A stretch of 64,000 nucleotides of DNA from Kushneria avicenniae. Lineage in GTDB: Bacteria; Pseudomonadota; Gammaproteobacteria; Pseudomonadales; Halomonadaceae. Position 1 is the first letter of the stretch, and each line of letters starts with the position of its first letter. The notes beneath the pieces are model-generated. The model was not told the origin of the DNA and ran no database searches. It worked only from the letters and a program-made list of their open reading frames with translations. The stretch lies in NCBI RefSeq assembly GCF_900112585.1, contig NZ_FOLY01000001.1:372001-436000 (forward strand), written 5' to 3'. Made by a program: the position numbers and the translations under genes. Positions 38,560-47,704 of this stretch are shown here, one piece after another.

Positions 38560-39513
38560 ATGCCTGCGCTTCGAAGTCGTTGGCTTTATCTTTTCAGCGC
38601 CCTGCTCATGGTGCTGTCCTTTTCTGTCTGGTCAAGTGATTACCCGACTCGCCCCATCACGCTGGTCGTTCCCTACGGGGCCGGCGGCACCACCGATATT
38701 TCGGCTCGACAGCTCGCCAGACTCGCAGAGCCCCTGCTGGGCCAGCCCGTGGTCATCGAGAACCGTCCCGGTGGCGGCGGCGTCAATGCCATGCGCACGG
38801 TGTCCCGTGCCGCCCCGGATGGCTATACCCTGATCGCCACCACGTCTTCTCCCTCCTTTGTGGCGCCCGCACTGCGCGATACAGGCTACGATCCCATCAG
38901 GGACTTCACACCGATTCTGAACTACTCCGGGCCCTGGCATGGAGTACTGGTGGGTGCCGATAGCCCCTATCACAGTCTGGAAGAGCTGCTTGACGCCGCT
39001 CGCAGCGGCTCGCGCCTTACCTACGCCACAGCCGGTGCCCTGAGTGGCGCACGCCTGGCCTTTACCCAGCTGGGGCGCCAAACCGGTGCGAAGCTGCAGC
39101 ATGTGCCGTTTGACGGGGCCTCAGGTGCTACAGCTGCCCTGCTGGGTCATCATGTCGACATCGCACTGGTTCCGGCCTATCGCGACCTGGTCAACAACGG
39201 CCAGCTGGGCCTGCTGGCGGTTCTGGACGATCAACCTGACCCGGACTTCCCAAGGGTACCCACGCTTGAGCAGTCAGGACATGACATTCAATTTCCCTCC
39301 ATCGTGGCTCTGATGGTGCCCCACGGCGTCAGTGCCGAGCGTGCCGAAACGCTACGCTCGGCTTTTCGCGAGGCGGCTTCTTCACCGGAATTTGCCGCGG
39401 TAATGAAAAAGCTCAATCAGCCAGTGAGATTGCTCCCCGGTGACGAGGTCGAAGCCGTCATCAGGAAGAATCTGGCTGCCTATCATCAACTGGCCGAGAC
39501 GCTGAAGCGATGA
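38560..39513 (+). CDS. Tripartite tricarboxylate transporter substrate-binding protein (TctC family), second set
   Basis: A 317-residue periplasmic receptor: signal peptide ending near VWSS, then DYPTRPITLVVPYGAGGTTDIS. It differs clearly from the two receptors of the first set (for example VIENRPGGGGVNAM in place of VVVKN.PGA.GQIG), so a different ligand is likely. I chose the ATG at 38560 because GGGAGAG precedes it. Its stop overlaps the next gene by 4 bp (ATGA). Confidence 0.9.
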   Translation: MPALRSRWLYLFSALLMVLSFSVWSSDYPTRPITLVVPYGAGGTTDISARQLARLAEPLLGQPVVIENRPGGGGVNAMRTVSRAAPDGYTLIATTSSPSFVAPALRDTGYDPIRDFTPILNYSGPWHGVLVGADSPYHSLEELLDAARSGSRLTYATAGALSGARLAFTQLGRQTGAKLQHVPFDGASGATAALLGHHVDIALVPAYRDLVNNGQLGLLAVLDDQPDPDFPRVPTLEQSGHDIQFPSIVALMVPHGVSAERAETLRSAFREAASSPEFAAVMKKLNQPVRLLPGDEVEAVIRKNLAAYHQLAETLKR

Positions 39514-39986
39514 CCACCAACAGGGATGCTTCTTCCCGACAGGGAACTTCGCGATACGGGCTCCAGAGCTGGATCTGTATCGGGTTATTGATCGTTGCCG
39601 TCACCGGGCTTGTGACTCTGCACGATCAGGTCACGGTATTCGATTTTGGCGATCCCGGACCGGATGCCAGATTCTTTCCACGACTGGTGCTATGGCTGCT
39701 GACACTGGGCGCATTACTTCGCCTGTGGCGCTATCGAAGGACACCGGAGACGGCCATCGGTGATCGATCAGGCTGGTTACGCGTGATCCTTGTCATGACG
39801 CTGATGGGCGTGGCCGTGGCGACCATGAACGTGCTGGGATTCGTGGTGACCGTGGCCGCGACAGGCATCTTTCTGGCATGGCTTCTGGGGGAGCGACACT
39901 GGTTGTTCAACCCGGTGTTGCCCATCGCCGTCACCATGGCCATTGCTTGGGCAGGTCGACACATGCTCAACCTGCCACTTCCCTGA
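39510..39986 (+). CDS. Tripartite tricarboxylate transporter small membrane subunit (TctB family), second set
   Basis: A 158-residue protein with four hydrophobic helices and the FDFGDPGPDARFFPRLVLWLL segment common in TctB after helix 1. It is translationally coupled to the receptor gene upstream (ATGA) and followed by TctA after 45 bp. Confidence 0.85.
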   Translation: MTTNRDASSRQGTSRYGLQSWICIGLLIVAVTGLVTLHDQVTVFDFGDPGPDARFFPRLVLWLLTLGALLRLWRYRRTPETAIGDRSGWLRVILVMTLMGVAVATMNVLGFVVTVAATGIFLAWLLGERHWLFNPVLPIAVTMAIAWAGRHMLNLPLP

Positions 39987-40031
39987 GGCGGCCATCTCCC
40001 CTTTTCAGAGATTATCCGAGAGATATTGTCC

Positions 40032-41537
40032 ATGCTTCTGGATGCCTTCCATGCCCTGCTTGATATCTGGGTACTGATCGCCGCCCTGAGTGGTGTCGCC
40101 GTCGGTATCGTGATCGGCGCGATTCCCGGTCTGGGCCCGACACTGGCCATTGCCCTGTTGATCCCGGTCACCTTTACCATGCCGCCCATTCCTTCTCTTA
40201 TTCTGCTATTGGGCGTCTATCAGGGGGCGATCTTTGGTGGCTCGATTTCCGCCATTCTGCTCAATGTTCCCGGAACACCCTCCTCGGCTGCCACCGCCCT
40301 GGATGGTCACGCCATGGCGCGCCAGGGACGCGCCGGCGAGGCACTGCGTGTTGCGCTCTACGCCAGTGTGTTCGGCAATATTTTCAGCTGTCTGGTGCTG
40401 ATCGTACTGGCCCAGCCACTGGCCTCGCTGGCACTCGATTTTGGACCGGCACAGATGACCGCCCTGATGGCCTTCGCACTGATCATCATCGTGCTGTTCA
40501 GCGGCGGCTCGATTCTTGATGCTGCATTGATGACGCTGGTCGGCGTCGCTGCCGGCATCGTCGGGCTGGACCCGATCGAGGGACTGCCCCGCTTTACCTT
40601 TGGCAGTTTTGCAGCCGAAGACGGCCTCGCGCTGATTCCGGTTCTGATCGGTCTTTTCGCGATGTCCGAAGTATTTCTGCAGGTCTTTGCCGGCAGACGC
40701 ACGACGCCCCCGGCAGCAGATGTTGGCCCGCTCTCGGGTGATGGCACTTCCAACCGGCCGGTTGGCTGGCTCACGCTGTGGAAGATGCGCGTGACGCTGA
40801 TAGTGTCATCAACGATTGGCACCTTTATCGGCATTCTGCCCGGAATCGGTTCGACGGTTCCGGCCTTTGTCAGCTACAACCTTGCCCGCTCCCGCTCATC
40901 CCATCAGGCGCGCTTCGGGCAGGGAGAGCCAGAGGGCGTTGCCGCCCCCGAGGCGGCCAACAATGCAGTGACCGGTGGCGCACTGGTCCCGATGCTATCG
41001 CTCGGCATTCCCGGTGATGCCGTCACGGCTGTCATTCTGGGGGCGTTCATGCTGCAGGGGCTGACGCCCGGGCCTTTCCTGTTCCAGCAGCATGGCGTCG
41101 AGGTCTATGCCATTTTCGAGGCCCTGATTCTGCTCTCGATTCCCTGCGTACTGTTTGGCCTGGCCATGTTTCGAGGGGCAGTGCACATCATCAGAATCCG
41201 CCCCAGGCATTTGTTCCCGGTCATCGCCATTCTGGCGATTTTCGGTGCCTTCTCGGTCAATAACAGCCTTTTCGATGTGGCGGTCATGCTCGGCGCGGGC
41301 GTGATCGGCTTCGTGTTACGCCGGGCAGGCTTCCCACTACCGCCTCTGCTGATCGGACTGATTCTTGGGCCACCGCTGGAACAGAGCCTGCGTCAGGCGC
41401 TTCTGACCAGTGCCGGCAGCGCCGATATCTTTTTCCGGTCACCGATCGCAATGGGACTTTTTGCCGTCACGTTACTCTGCGCGCTGGGCGTGATGTTCAA
41501 GCGTTATCGACAAACGCACCGGAGAGACCAGGCATGA
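40032..41537 (+). CDS. Tripartite tricarboxylate transporter large permease (TctA family), second set
   Basis: A 501-residue, roughly 12-helix permease. The TctA signature reads GAIPGLGPTLAIALLIPVTFTM, followed by NVPGTPSSAATALDGHAMA; the second half repeats it as GILPGIGSTVPAFVSYN and has GEPEGVAAPEAANNA. I use the ATG at 40032; a TTG two codons earlier is possible. The stop overlaps the following hydrolase start by 4 bp, the same coupling as in the first set. Confidence 0.94.
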   Translation: MLLDAFHALLDIWVLIAALSGVAVGIVIGAIPGLGPTLAIALLIPVTFTMPPIPSLILLLGVYQGAIFGGSISAILLNVPGTPSSAATALDGHAMARQGRAGEALRVALYASVFGNIFSCLVLIVLAQPLASLALDFGPAQMTALMAFALIIIVLFSGGSILDAALMTLVGVAAGIVGLDPIEGLPRFTFGSFAAEDGLALIPVLIGLFAMSEVFLQVFAGRRTTPPAADVGPLSGDGTSNRPVGWLTLWKMRVTLIVSSTIGTFIGILPGIGSTVPAFVSYNLARSRSSHQARFGQGEPEGVAAPEAANNAVTGGALVPMLSLGIPGDAVTAVILGAFMLQGLTPGPFLFQQHGVEVYAIFEALILLSIPCVLFGLAMFRGAVHIIRIRPRHLFPVIAILAIFGAFSVNNSLFDVAVMLGAGVIGFVLRRAGFPLPPLLIGLILGPPLEQSLRQALLTSAGSADIFFRSPIAMGLFAVTLLCALGVMFKRYRQTHRRDQA

Positions 41538-42349
41538 ATCAGATATCAGACATCCTGCCGAGCTGTGACTGCCATATCCATGTTTTCGATCACGACAAGG
41601 CCTACGCTGACGCCAGATACCAGCCACCGCACAAGAATATCGATGACTTTATCAGCGAAGCAGCGGTTGCCAGCATTCGTCGTGCCGTACTGATACAGGC
41701 GTCCATCGACGGCACCGACAACCATTATCTGATCGACACCCTTCGTCAGGCACAAACAGCGCAGTCCCCTCTTGAGCTGAGAGGCGTTGTGATGATTGAT
41801 GCGCACACCCCGGACCTTGAATCGATGGCCATGGCCGGTGTGCAGGGCATTCGCGTTCAGGATCGCACGCGGCTGGGCCAGCATGATCTGAAAGGATTGC
41901 CACAACTGGCAGCCCGGGCAGCCAACGTGGACTGGCATGTAGAACTCAACACCGAACCTGAACGCTACAACGCGCTGGAGGCGCTGTTGCCGGCTCTCCC
42001 CGAGGGGCAATCCATAGTGCTGGATCACTTCGGGCATGTAACGCCGGGCCACCCGGAACAGCTGGCCGGCCTTTACCATCTGCTCGATACCGGGCGAATC
42101 TGGATCAAGCTCGCGCCCACACGCGTCAGCCGCCATGTTGGCCGTTATGACGATCTCGGCGAGCTGACCCGCCAGCTCGCCGAGCGCTACACCGAGCGCT
42201 GCCTCTGGGGCAGCGACTGGCCGCATGTCATGACCGCTGCCCCTCTCCCCGAATCCACCGACATGCTCGGGTTTCTTGAACGCACCCTCTCCAAAGCGCA
42301 GCGCCAGGCCTGCCTTCATGACAATCCGACGAGGCTTTATCGGTTCTGA
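41534..42349 (+). CDS. COG3618 TIM-barrel metal-dependent hydrolase (lactonase type), second copy
   Basis: A 271-residue amidohydrolase-2 protein close in length to LigI-type lactonases. Metal and active-site elements are SCDCHIHVFD (HxH), VLDHFGHV and LWGSDWPHV (Asp ligand). It is distinct from the first copy at 33358, being 71 residues shorter with different loops, but occupies the same position: coupled to tctA by ATGA. The repeated permease-hydrolase coupling argues that imported lactones are opened directly after uptake. Confidence 0.86.
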   Translation: MNQISDILPSCDCHIHVFDHDKAYADARYQPPHKNIDDFISEAAVASIRRAVLIQASIDGTDNHYLIDTLRQAQTAQSPLELRGVVMIDAHTPDLESMAMAGVQGIRVQDRTRLGQHDLKGLPQLAARAANVDWHVELNTEPERYNALEALLPALPEGQSIVLDHFGHVTPGHPEQLAGLYHLLDTGRIWIKLAPTRVSRHVGRYDDLGELTRQLAERYTERCLWGSDWPHVMTAAPLPESTDMLGFLERTLSKAQRQACLHDNPTRLYRF

Positions 42350-42773
42350 CCGCTACACCTTGTCGCTTTCAATCATTTATCTATTGCGGTCGGTGTCGTT
42401 TCGAGGGACGTCGACCGCGAATTTCAGCCCGCACCCCTGCCTGTATCATGCGGTGACCCCGCCTGTCTTCATGATCTCATCGCGGTGCCACTGACCGCAC
42501 TGGAGACGACCAAGGTCTCATCGACAAAACATTTATTTTCAAGAATTGGCGTAAAGTTTCCCTGCATCTTTAATGCAGAAAAACACGCTTTAGCGCGCCT
42601 CTATTTTAATGTTCACTCGACGTTCAAAAGGCCGTTTTTTTCAAGTAACGGCCGTGCCATGAAAGATATATCTTCGATGAAAGTAGAAGACATTGCTTCG
42701 TTCAATGCCGAAGCGCGTCTTTTTATTTCAGGGAAACAAACAAGTATTTAAAATTGAACACGAGGAAGTCCTG
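42350..42773. other. 424-bp leader of the TRAP operon
   Basis: No convincing gene. It becomes strongly AT-rich after 42520 and contains the GACCAAGGTC site at 42508-42517. An in-frame ATG extension of dctP (from 42693) is not supported by a ribosome-binding site. Confidence 0.6.
42508..42517 (+). promoter_or_regulatory. GACCAAGGTC motif in front of the TRAP operon
   Basis: A perfect 10-bp palindromic core (GACC-AA-GGTC), continuing as GACCAAGGTCT exactly as at 30105-30115. It lies 257 bp before the dctP start. Confidence 0.4.
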
Positions 42774-43763
42774 GTGAAAACAACAGTCAAGCACGCTCTA
42801 TTATCCGGACTGATCATTGTCAGTACGGCAATGGCCGGCAATGTCATGGCCGATAACTGGACGGGTTATACCTATTCGTCGGTGTCCACTACCGCTGCGG
42901 TAAAGGGTATGGAGCGAATATCCGATCGTGTCGCGAAGGAAACGGATGATGATCTTTCAATCCGGCTTCACCTGGGCAAGACACTACAGATTTCTTCCAG
43001 TGATATCACACAGGCGACCGGTGATGGCATCGTTGATTTTGCTGCGGACCTTTTCTTTTCCGGCAACGTCCCCATCGCACGCATTCTCAATCTGCCACTG
43101 CTGATCAATAACGACGAAGAGTGGAACAAGGCCTACGCCGTCATGGCGCCTTACATGAAGGAAGGTTTTGCCGAGCAGGGGGTCACCTATCTGGGCAGCT
43201 ATCGCTACCCGCAGCAAGTCATCTTCACCTCGTTCAGGATGAACTCACTGGACGATCTGGCCGATCACAAGATTCGCGTCACGTCACCGGAACAGGGTGC
43301 ATTCGTCGAGGCCTTCGGGGGCTCACCGATTACACTTTCGGGCTCGGAAGTACCGACCGCCCTGGAGCGCGGCGTCATTGATGGTGTCCTGACCGCCAGC
43401 GCCGGCGGGGCCAAGAACTGGCATGAATTTCTACCCTACAACTATCGCCTGCCGGTCAACTACGCCAATAGCGCCATCATCGCCAATACCTCTGCCTATG
43501 AAGGCCTTGAGGACGCTACCCGCCAGACGCTGAATCGCATTGTCAGTGATGAAACCAAAAAGATTACCCAGGATTTCATCGCCGATGAGCAGGTTCAAAA
43601 GCAGAAGCAGGCCGATGCGGGAATGACGATCGTCGAAGCGGACCCGGCCGACATCCAGCGCGCCCAGGAAAGGATGGCACCATGGTGGCGCGAATGGGCC
43701 CAACAGGCGGGGCCGGAGCACGAAAAAGCGCTTGAAGCGGTTCTGAAAGCCCTTGGCAAGTAA
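42774..43763 (+). CDS. TRAP transporter substrate-binding protein (DctP family)
   Basis: A 329-residue periplasmic solute receptor: signal peptide MKTTVKHALLSGLIIVSTAMAGNVMA, then the extracytoplasmic domain with LPLLINNDEEWNKAY and the ligand-binding segment FTSFRMNSLDDLADHKIRV, whose RV.SPE region supplies the carboxylate-binding Arg of DctP proteins. I chose a GTG start at 42774 with GAGGAAG 5 bp upstream; this puts Lys at position 2 and gives a proper signal peptide. DctQ and DctM follow immediately. Confidence 0.9.
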   Translation: MKTTVKHALLSGLIIVSTAMAGNVMADNWTGYTYSSVSTTAAVKGMERISDRVAKETDDDLSIRLHLGKTLQISSSDITQATGDGIVDFAADLFFSGNVPIARILNLPLLINNDEEWNKAYAVMAPYMKEGFAEQGVTYLGSYRYPQQVIFTSFRMNSLDDLADHKIRVTSPEQGAFVEAFGGSPITLSGSEVPTALERGVIDGVLTASAGGAKNWHEFLPYNYRLPVNYANSAIIANTSAYEGLEDATRQTLNRIVSDETKKITQDFIADEQVQKQKQADAGMTIVEADPADIQRAQERMAPWWREWAQQAGPEHEKALEAVLKALGK

Positions 43764-43778
43764 TCCCGGGAGCCCTTC

Positions 43779-44303
43779 ATGAGTGACACACCCTCTACCC
43801 GAACCAGCGGGCCGGCGTCTGCCGGTTCGCTTTTCGACATGATTGCCACCGGCGTACGATTTGTCGCCGGTCTTGCGCTGATCGTTCTGGTTCTGCTGGT
43901 CAGCGCCGAAATCGTCTCACGCTTTTTCTTCAACCATTCACTGCGGGTCGTTGAAGAGCTGGCAGGCTATCTCGTGGTTGGACTGACGCTATTCGGTGCC
44001 AGCCTGGCCGTGAGAAAGAACAGTCTGTTTCAGGTCGGTTTCATTTTTGACGCCCTGCCTGGCGCCGTGAAACGGGTCATGGGGCTGGTCTATCTGGGGC
44101 TGTCACTGGCGATCTGCGCTGTGCTGATCTGGTACACCCTGCAGCTGGTACTGAGCTCCTTCAGTCGCGGTAACGTGGCGCCCACCTTCCTGATGACACC
44201 GCTCTGGATGCCTCAGCTGCTGATGCCCCTGGGACTGGCCTTCATCGCCATCTTCATCATCGAACGCATGATGCTCACACTTCGCCATGGAGAGACTGAC
44301 TGA
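43779..44303 (+). CDS. TRAP transporter small membrane subunit (DctQ family)
   Basis: A 174-residue protein with four membrane helices and the DctQ-typical segment FFNHSLRVVEELAGYLVVGLTLFGASLAVRKN. It forms the membrane complex with DctM, with which it shares one base (stop TGA / start ATG at 44303). Confidence 0.9.
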   Translation: MSDTPSTRTSGPASAGSLFDMIATGVRFVAGLALIVLVLLVSAEIVSRFFFNHSLRVVEELAGYLVVGLTLFGASLAVRKNSLFQVGFIFDALPGAVKRVMGLVYLGLSLAICAVLIWYTLQLVLSSFSRGNVAPTFLMTPLWMPQLLMPLGLAFIAIFIIERMMLTLRHGETD

Positions 44304-45598
44304 TGGAGGCTCTGATCGCATTCGGCGTACTGCTGCTGTTGATCATCGGCGGACTGTGGGTTCAGTTTGCCGTTGGCGCTGCAGCATTGGCCTATCTGTG
44401 GCTGATCAAAGGCGTTGCCGGATGGAAAGCGCTGGGACTGGTCAGTTGGGGGGCCGCCAACAGCTTTACCCTGGCCGCCATTCCCCTGTTCATTCTGATG
44501 GCCGAAATTCTGCTGGCCAGTGGACTCAGTTCTCGACTCTATAACGGCATCGCACCGTTCATGCGCCGCCTGCCCGGCGGCCTTCTGCACACCAATATTG
44601 TCGGCAGCGGCGTTTTTGCAGCGGTGGCCGGCGGCAGCGCCCCAACGGCAGCAGCCATGTCGACAGTGGCATTACCCGCCCTGTCGGCACGTGGCTATAA
44701 CCGTCGGTTCGTGGCCGGATCACTGGCGGCAGGCGGCACCCTGGGCATTCTGATTCCGCCCTCGATCACCATGATCATCTACGCCACCTTCACCGAGACC
44801 TCGATTGCCAAGCTTTTTGCCGCCGGTCTGGTCCCGGGCATCCTGCTGGGAGCCTGCTACAGCCTGTTCATCATCGCTCGTGCCCTGGCGAAACCCTCAC
44901 TGGTGCCAAAGGATACTCAGCGACGCACGCTCGCCGACTACCTGCGGGCCGCCGCGGATGTGCTGCCCTTCACGATTCTGATCGTGTTCATTCTGGGCAG
45001 CATCTACGCCGGCATCGCCACCCCGACCGAGGCCGGGGCGCTGGGCGTTGTCGGCGCCGTAGCGATTTCGGCACTGTATCGCCGGCTCAATCTGGCGATG
45101 CTCAGGTCGGCACTGTCACGCACCCTGACCATGAGCGGCAACGTGCTGTTCATCGTTTTCATCTCGATGCTGTTCGCCTACGCCACGGCACTGTCCGGCG
45201 TCGGCGAGGCACTGGTCGATCGGGTGGCCGAGGCCGGCCTTTCGCAGGTATCGCTGCTTTTGATCCTGATGGTGGTGTTCGCCATTCTCGGCTGTTTCAT
45301 GGAAGGCCTTGGCATGATCGCGATCATCGTCCCGGTTATCTTCCCGACCCTGATGGCAATGGGCGTCGATCCAGTCTGGTTCGGCGTGTTCGTGGTCATC
45401 CTGGTCGAGCTCGGCCAGCTGACACCGCCGCTCGGCGTGATTCTGTTTGTGGTGGCAAGCTCCGATGCGGACACCAAAGTCGAGGATGTGGTCATGGGCG
45501 TGCTGCCCTTCTTCGCCATTATCCTCGCGTTTCTCGTGCTGCTCATTGCGATGCCCGACATCGCATTGTGGCTTCCCCAACTGACTGCCGGAGGTTGA
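44303..45598 (+). CDS. TRAP transporter large permease (DctM family)
   Basis: A 431-residue, roughly 12-helix sodium-coupled permease. Family motifs seen are AAVAGGSAPTAAAMSTVALPAL, GTLGILIPPSITMIIYA and the second-half ELGQLTPPLGVILFVVASS. With DctP and DctQ it is a complete TRAP system, probably for a sugar acid or other carboxylate. The SMP-30 gene follows after 3 bp, so its lactonase is almost certainly cotranscribed. Confidence 0.95.
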   Translation: MEALIAFGVLLLLIIGGLWVQFAVGAAALAYLWLIKGVAGWKALGLVSWGAANSFTLAAIPLFILMAEILLASGLSSRLYNGIAPFMRRLPGGLLHTNIVGSGVFAAVAGGSAPTAAAMSTVALPALSARGYNRRFVAGSLAAGGTLGILIPPSITMIIYATFTETSIAKLFAAGLVPGILLGACYSLFIIARALAKPSLVPKDTQRRTLADYLRAAADVLPFTILIVFILGSIYAGIATPTEAGALGVVGAVAISALYRRLNLAMLRSALSRTLTMSGNVLFIVFISMLFAYATALSGVGEALVDRVAEAGLSQVSLLLILMVVFAILGCFMEGLGMIAIIVPVIFPTLMAMGVDPVWFGVFVVILVELGQLTPPLGVILFVVASSDADTKVEDVVMGVLPFFAIILAFLVLLIAMPDIALWLPQLTAGG

Positions 45599-45601
45599 CC
45601 C

Positions 45602-46537
45602 GTGGCCTTCCCCCACCCCGACCCGGTCCTGATCGAGGCCGAGGTCTTCACCACGCTTCCGGAGGCGCTGCGGCGCCCCGGCAAGCCCTCTGACTGGGCG
45701 ACCAAAAACCGACGAGGGGCCCCCGTCGACAGCTTTATCGAGGGGCCTTCCTTCGATCGGGAGGGTCATCTGTGGTTCGTCGATATTCCGTTTGGTCGCA
45801 TTCTGCGCGCCTCGCCGGATGGCGATGTAGAACAGATTGTCGAATACGATGGCCAGCCCAACGGACTCAAGATTGATGCCCGCGGGCGCATTTTCATTGC
45901 CGACTTCAAAAACGGCATCATGACGCTCGACCCGGATACCGGCAGCATCAGCACGGCACTGGGCGATGCCGATTCCGAAGGGTTCAAGGGCTGCAACGAT
46001 CTGCACATCGGCCCGGACGGCGCGATCTATTTCACCGATCAGGGTCAGACCGGGCTTCATGACCCGAGCGGTCGCGTCTATCGCTGGACACCGGATGATG
46101 GCCGCCTGGAGTGTCTGATCGATACCGTTCCGAGCCCCAATGGCCTGGTACTGGATACCAGCGGCCACACGCTTTACGTCGCGGTCACGCGCGCCAATGC
46201 GGTCTGGCGGCTGCCGCTGTCGCCGAGCCAGCGGGTGGTCAAGGCCGGGTTTTTTCTGCAGTTTTCCGGCGGGCGTGCCGGGCCGGACGGCCTGGCGCTG
46301 ACCCGGGACAACGGCGTCGTGGTCTGCCAGACCGGTATGGGGCTGGTGTGGGTCCATGACGCGCTCGGCATTCCGATCGCGGTGGTCAAATCGCCCAAAG
46401 GCTTGGGCACCACCAACTGCGCGTTCGGTGGCCCGGAGGGTCGAACGCTTTACATCACCGAGTCGGATTCCGGATCGATCCTTCGCGCCGAATTGCCTAT
46501 GAGGGGCCACCCGATGGCGTCCGGCTGGGGCCAATAG
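45602..46537 (+). CDS. SMP-30/gluconolactonase family lactonase, TRAP-linked
   Basis: A 311-residue six-bladed propeller with the family metal ligands Glu in FIEGPSFD, Asn in SPNGLVLD and Asp in AGPDGLALT. It starts with GTG three bases after the dctM stop. Linkage to TRAP permeases is common for lactonases acting on imported sugar lactones. It is unlike the SMP-30 protein at 22965 in length and sequence. Confidence 0.88.
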   Translation: MAFPHPDPVLIEAEVFTTLPEALRRPGKPSDWATKNRRGAPVDSFIEGPSFDREGHLWFVDIPFGRILRASPDGDVEQIVEYDGQPNGLKIDARGRIFIADFKNGIMTLDPDTGSISTALGDADSEGFKGCNDLHIGPDGAIYFTDQGQTGLHDPSGRVYRWTPDDGRLECLIDTVPSPNGLVLDTSGHTLYVAVTRANAVWRLPLSPSQRVVKAGFFLQFSGGRAGPDGLALTRDNGVVVCQTGMGLVWVHDALGIPIAVVKSPKGLGTTNCAFGGPEGRTLYITESDSGSILRAELPMRGHPMASGWGQ

Positions 46538-46552
46538 TCGTTGTCAAGGAAT

Positions 46553-46585
46553 GGGCCGGCCGATTATTCGCCCGGCCCTCTTGTC
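46553..46585 (+). terminator. Hairpin terminator candidate after the TRAP/SMP-30 operon
   Basis: GGGCCGG / CCGGCCC with a 12-nt loop, followed by TCTTGTCG; the T tract is poor. Confidence 0.5.
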
Positions 46586-46667
46586 GAAAAAACACTCGGT
46601 CGCAGGGTCCGGACCGGCGTGTCATTCATCCCGTCTGGTTCACTGACCAGGCTCGCCCTATCTCCTG

Positions 46668-46701
46668 CACATCACGCACCATCCACCCCTACACATCACG
46701 C
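46668..46701. repeat. Repeated CACATCACGC, 24-bp period
   Basis: The 10-mer occurs at 46668 and again at 46692, within a C-rich segment. Confidence 0.6.
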
Positions 46702-46848
46702 GCATACTTGCTGGTCTGACGGCGTGTTGAACGGGCACTTCTTCACTTATGAAGGCAACTACTAAGTCCTAGTGCCTCCATCCCCTTATCAAATGCCGGT
46801 GTCCGGTCTAGCCTTGACGTTATTGAACACTGCAAGGAGATATTTCGG

Positions 46849-47610
46849 ATGAAGGATTATTTTGCCGACAAGGTGGCTCTCGTCACTGGCGCTGCCATGG
46901 GCATGGGGTTTGCCACTGCCAGAGCCTTCGCGGAAGAAGGCGCCAGAGTCGTGCTCTCCGATATCAGCCAGAGCGCCCTTGATGAAGCGGTCCAGACGCT
47001 CAAGCAGGAAGGCCACGACGTGACCGGTATTCTCTGCGATGTGTCAAGGGAAGATCAGGTGGCCAGCCTCGTCGAGCAGACCGTCGCCACCTACGGACGT
47101 CTTGATGCCGCTTTCAACAACGCGGGCGTTCAAAGCCTGGCTTCCGAAACGGCCGATGCCACCAGTGAAGAGTTCAACCGGGTCAACTCGATCAACCTGT
47201 TCGGCGTCTGGTGCTGCATGAAGTATGAACTCATGCAGATGCGCAAACAGGGCAGTGGCGCGATCGTCAACTGCTCCTCGCTCGGCGGCCTGGTCGGTCT
47301 GCCCGGCCGTTCGATCTATCACGGTACCAAACACGGCGTGGTCGGCATGACCAAGAGCACGGCGCTGGAGTATGCCTCTCAGGGTATCCGCGTCAACGCC
47401 GTCTGCCCCGGCACCATCGACACGCCCATGGTGCAGGAGATGGTCGACAGTGGCGATCTGCCGCTGGAAGACGTTCTGCGCGAGCAGCCGATCGGTCGTC
47501 TGGGCAAGCCCGAGGAGATCGCCTCGGCCGTGGTCTGGCTGTGCGGGCCGGGGTCCACGTTCGTCATCGGCCATTCACTGCCGGTCGATGGTGGTTTCAC
47601 CGCCCACTAG
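46849..47610 (+). CDS. Short-chain dehydrogenase/reductase
   Basis: A 253-residue classical SDR. The cofactor loop is [10 protein letters not shown], Asp after strand 2 (VLSDIS) favours NAD(H), then NNAGVQ, the catalytic Ser in [10 protein letters not shown] and the YHGTKHG Tyr-Lys pair. It is notably close to the SDR at 52246 ([28 protein letters not shown]). AAGGAG precedes the ATG. A second SDR follows on the same strand after 94 bp. Confidence 0.9.
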   Translation: MKDYFADKVALVTGAAMGMGFATARAFAEEGARVVLSDISQSALDEAVQTLKQEGHDVTGILCDVSREDQVASLVEQTVATYGRLDAAFNNAGVQSLASETADATSEEFNRVNSINLFGVWCCMKYELMQMRKQGSGAIVNCSSLGGLVGLPGRSIYHGTKHGVVGMTKSTALEYASQGIRVNAVCPGTIDTPMVQEMVDSGDLPLEDVLREQPIGRLGKPEEIASAVVWLCGPGSTFVIGHSLPVDGGFTAH

Positions 47611-47704
47611 GCTGAAACCCGGGGCATGCGTCAATCATGGCGTATGCCCGTGCAGACGAAAACGATTCATCCTTTTATTTGTCGGATATTGTCAGGAGAA
47701 CCTC

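Larger units (their letters stand above)
46538..46848. other. 311-bp intergenic stretch between the TRAP operon and the SDR genes
   Basis: Contains the hairpin at 46553, a 24-bp-period repeat at 46668-46701 and, presumably, the promoter of the SDR at 46849. No gene is seen. Confidence 0.55.

Noticed and set aside
45116-46534. 472-codon open frame on the minus strand opposite dctM and the SMP-30 gene
   Set aside because: It spans two well-supported genes, is His/Gln/Arg rich and has no recognisable domain.
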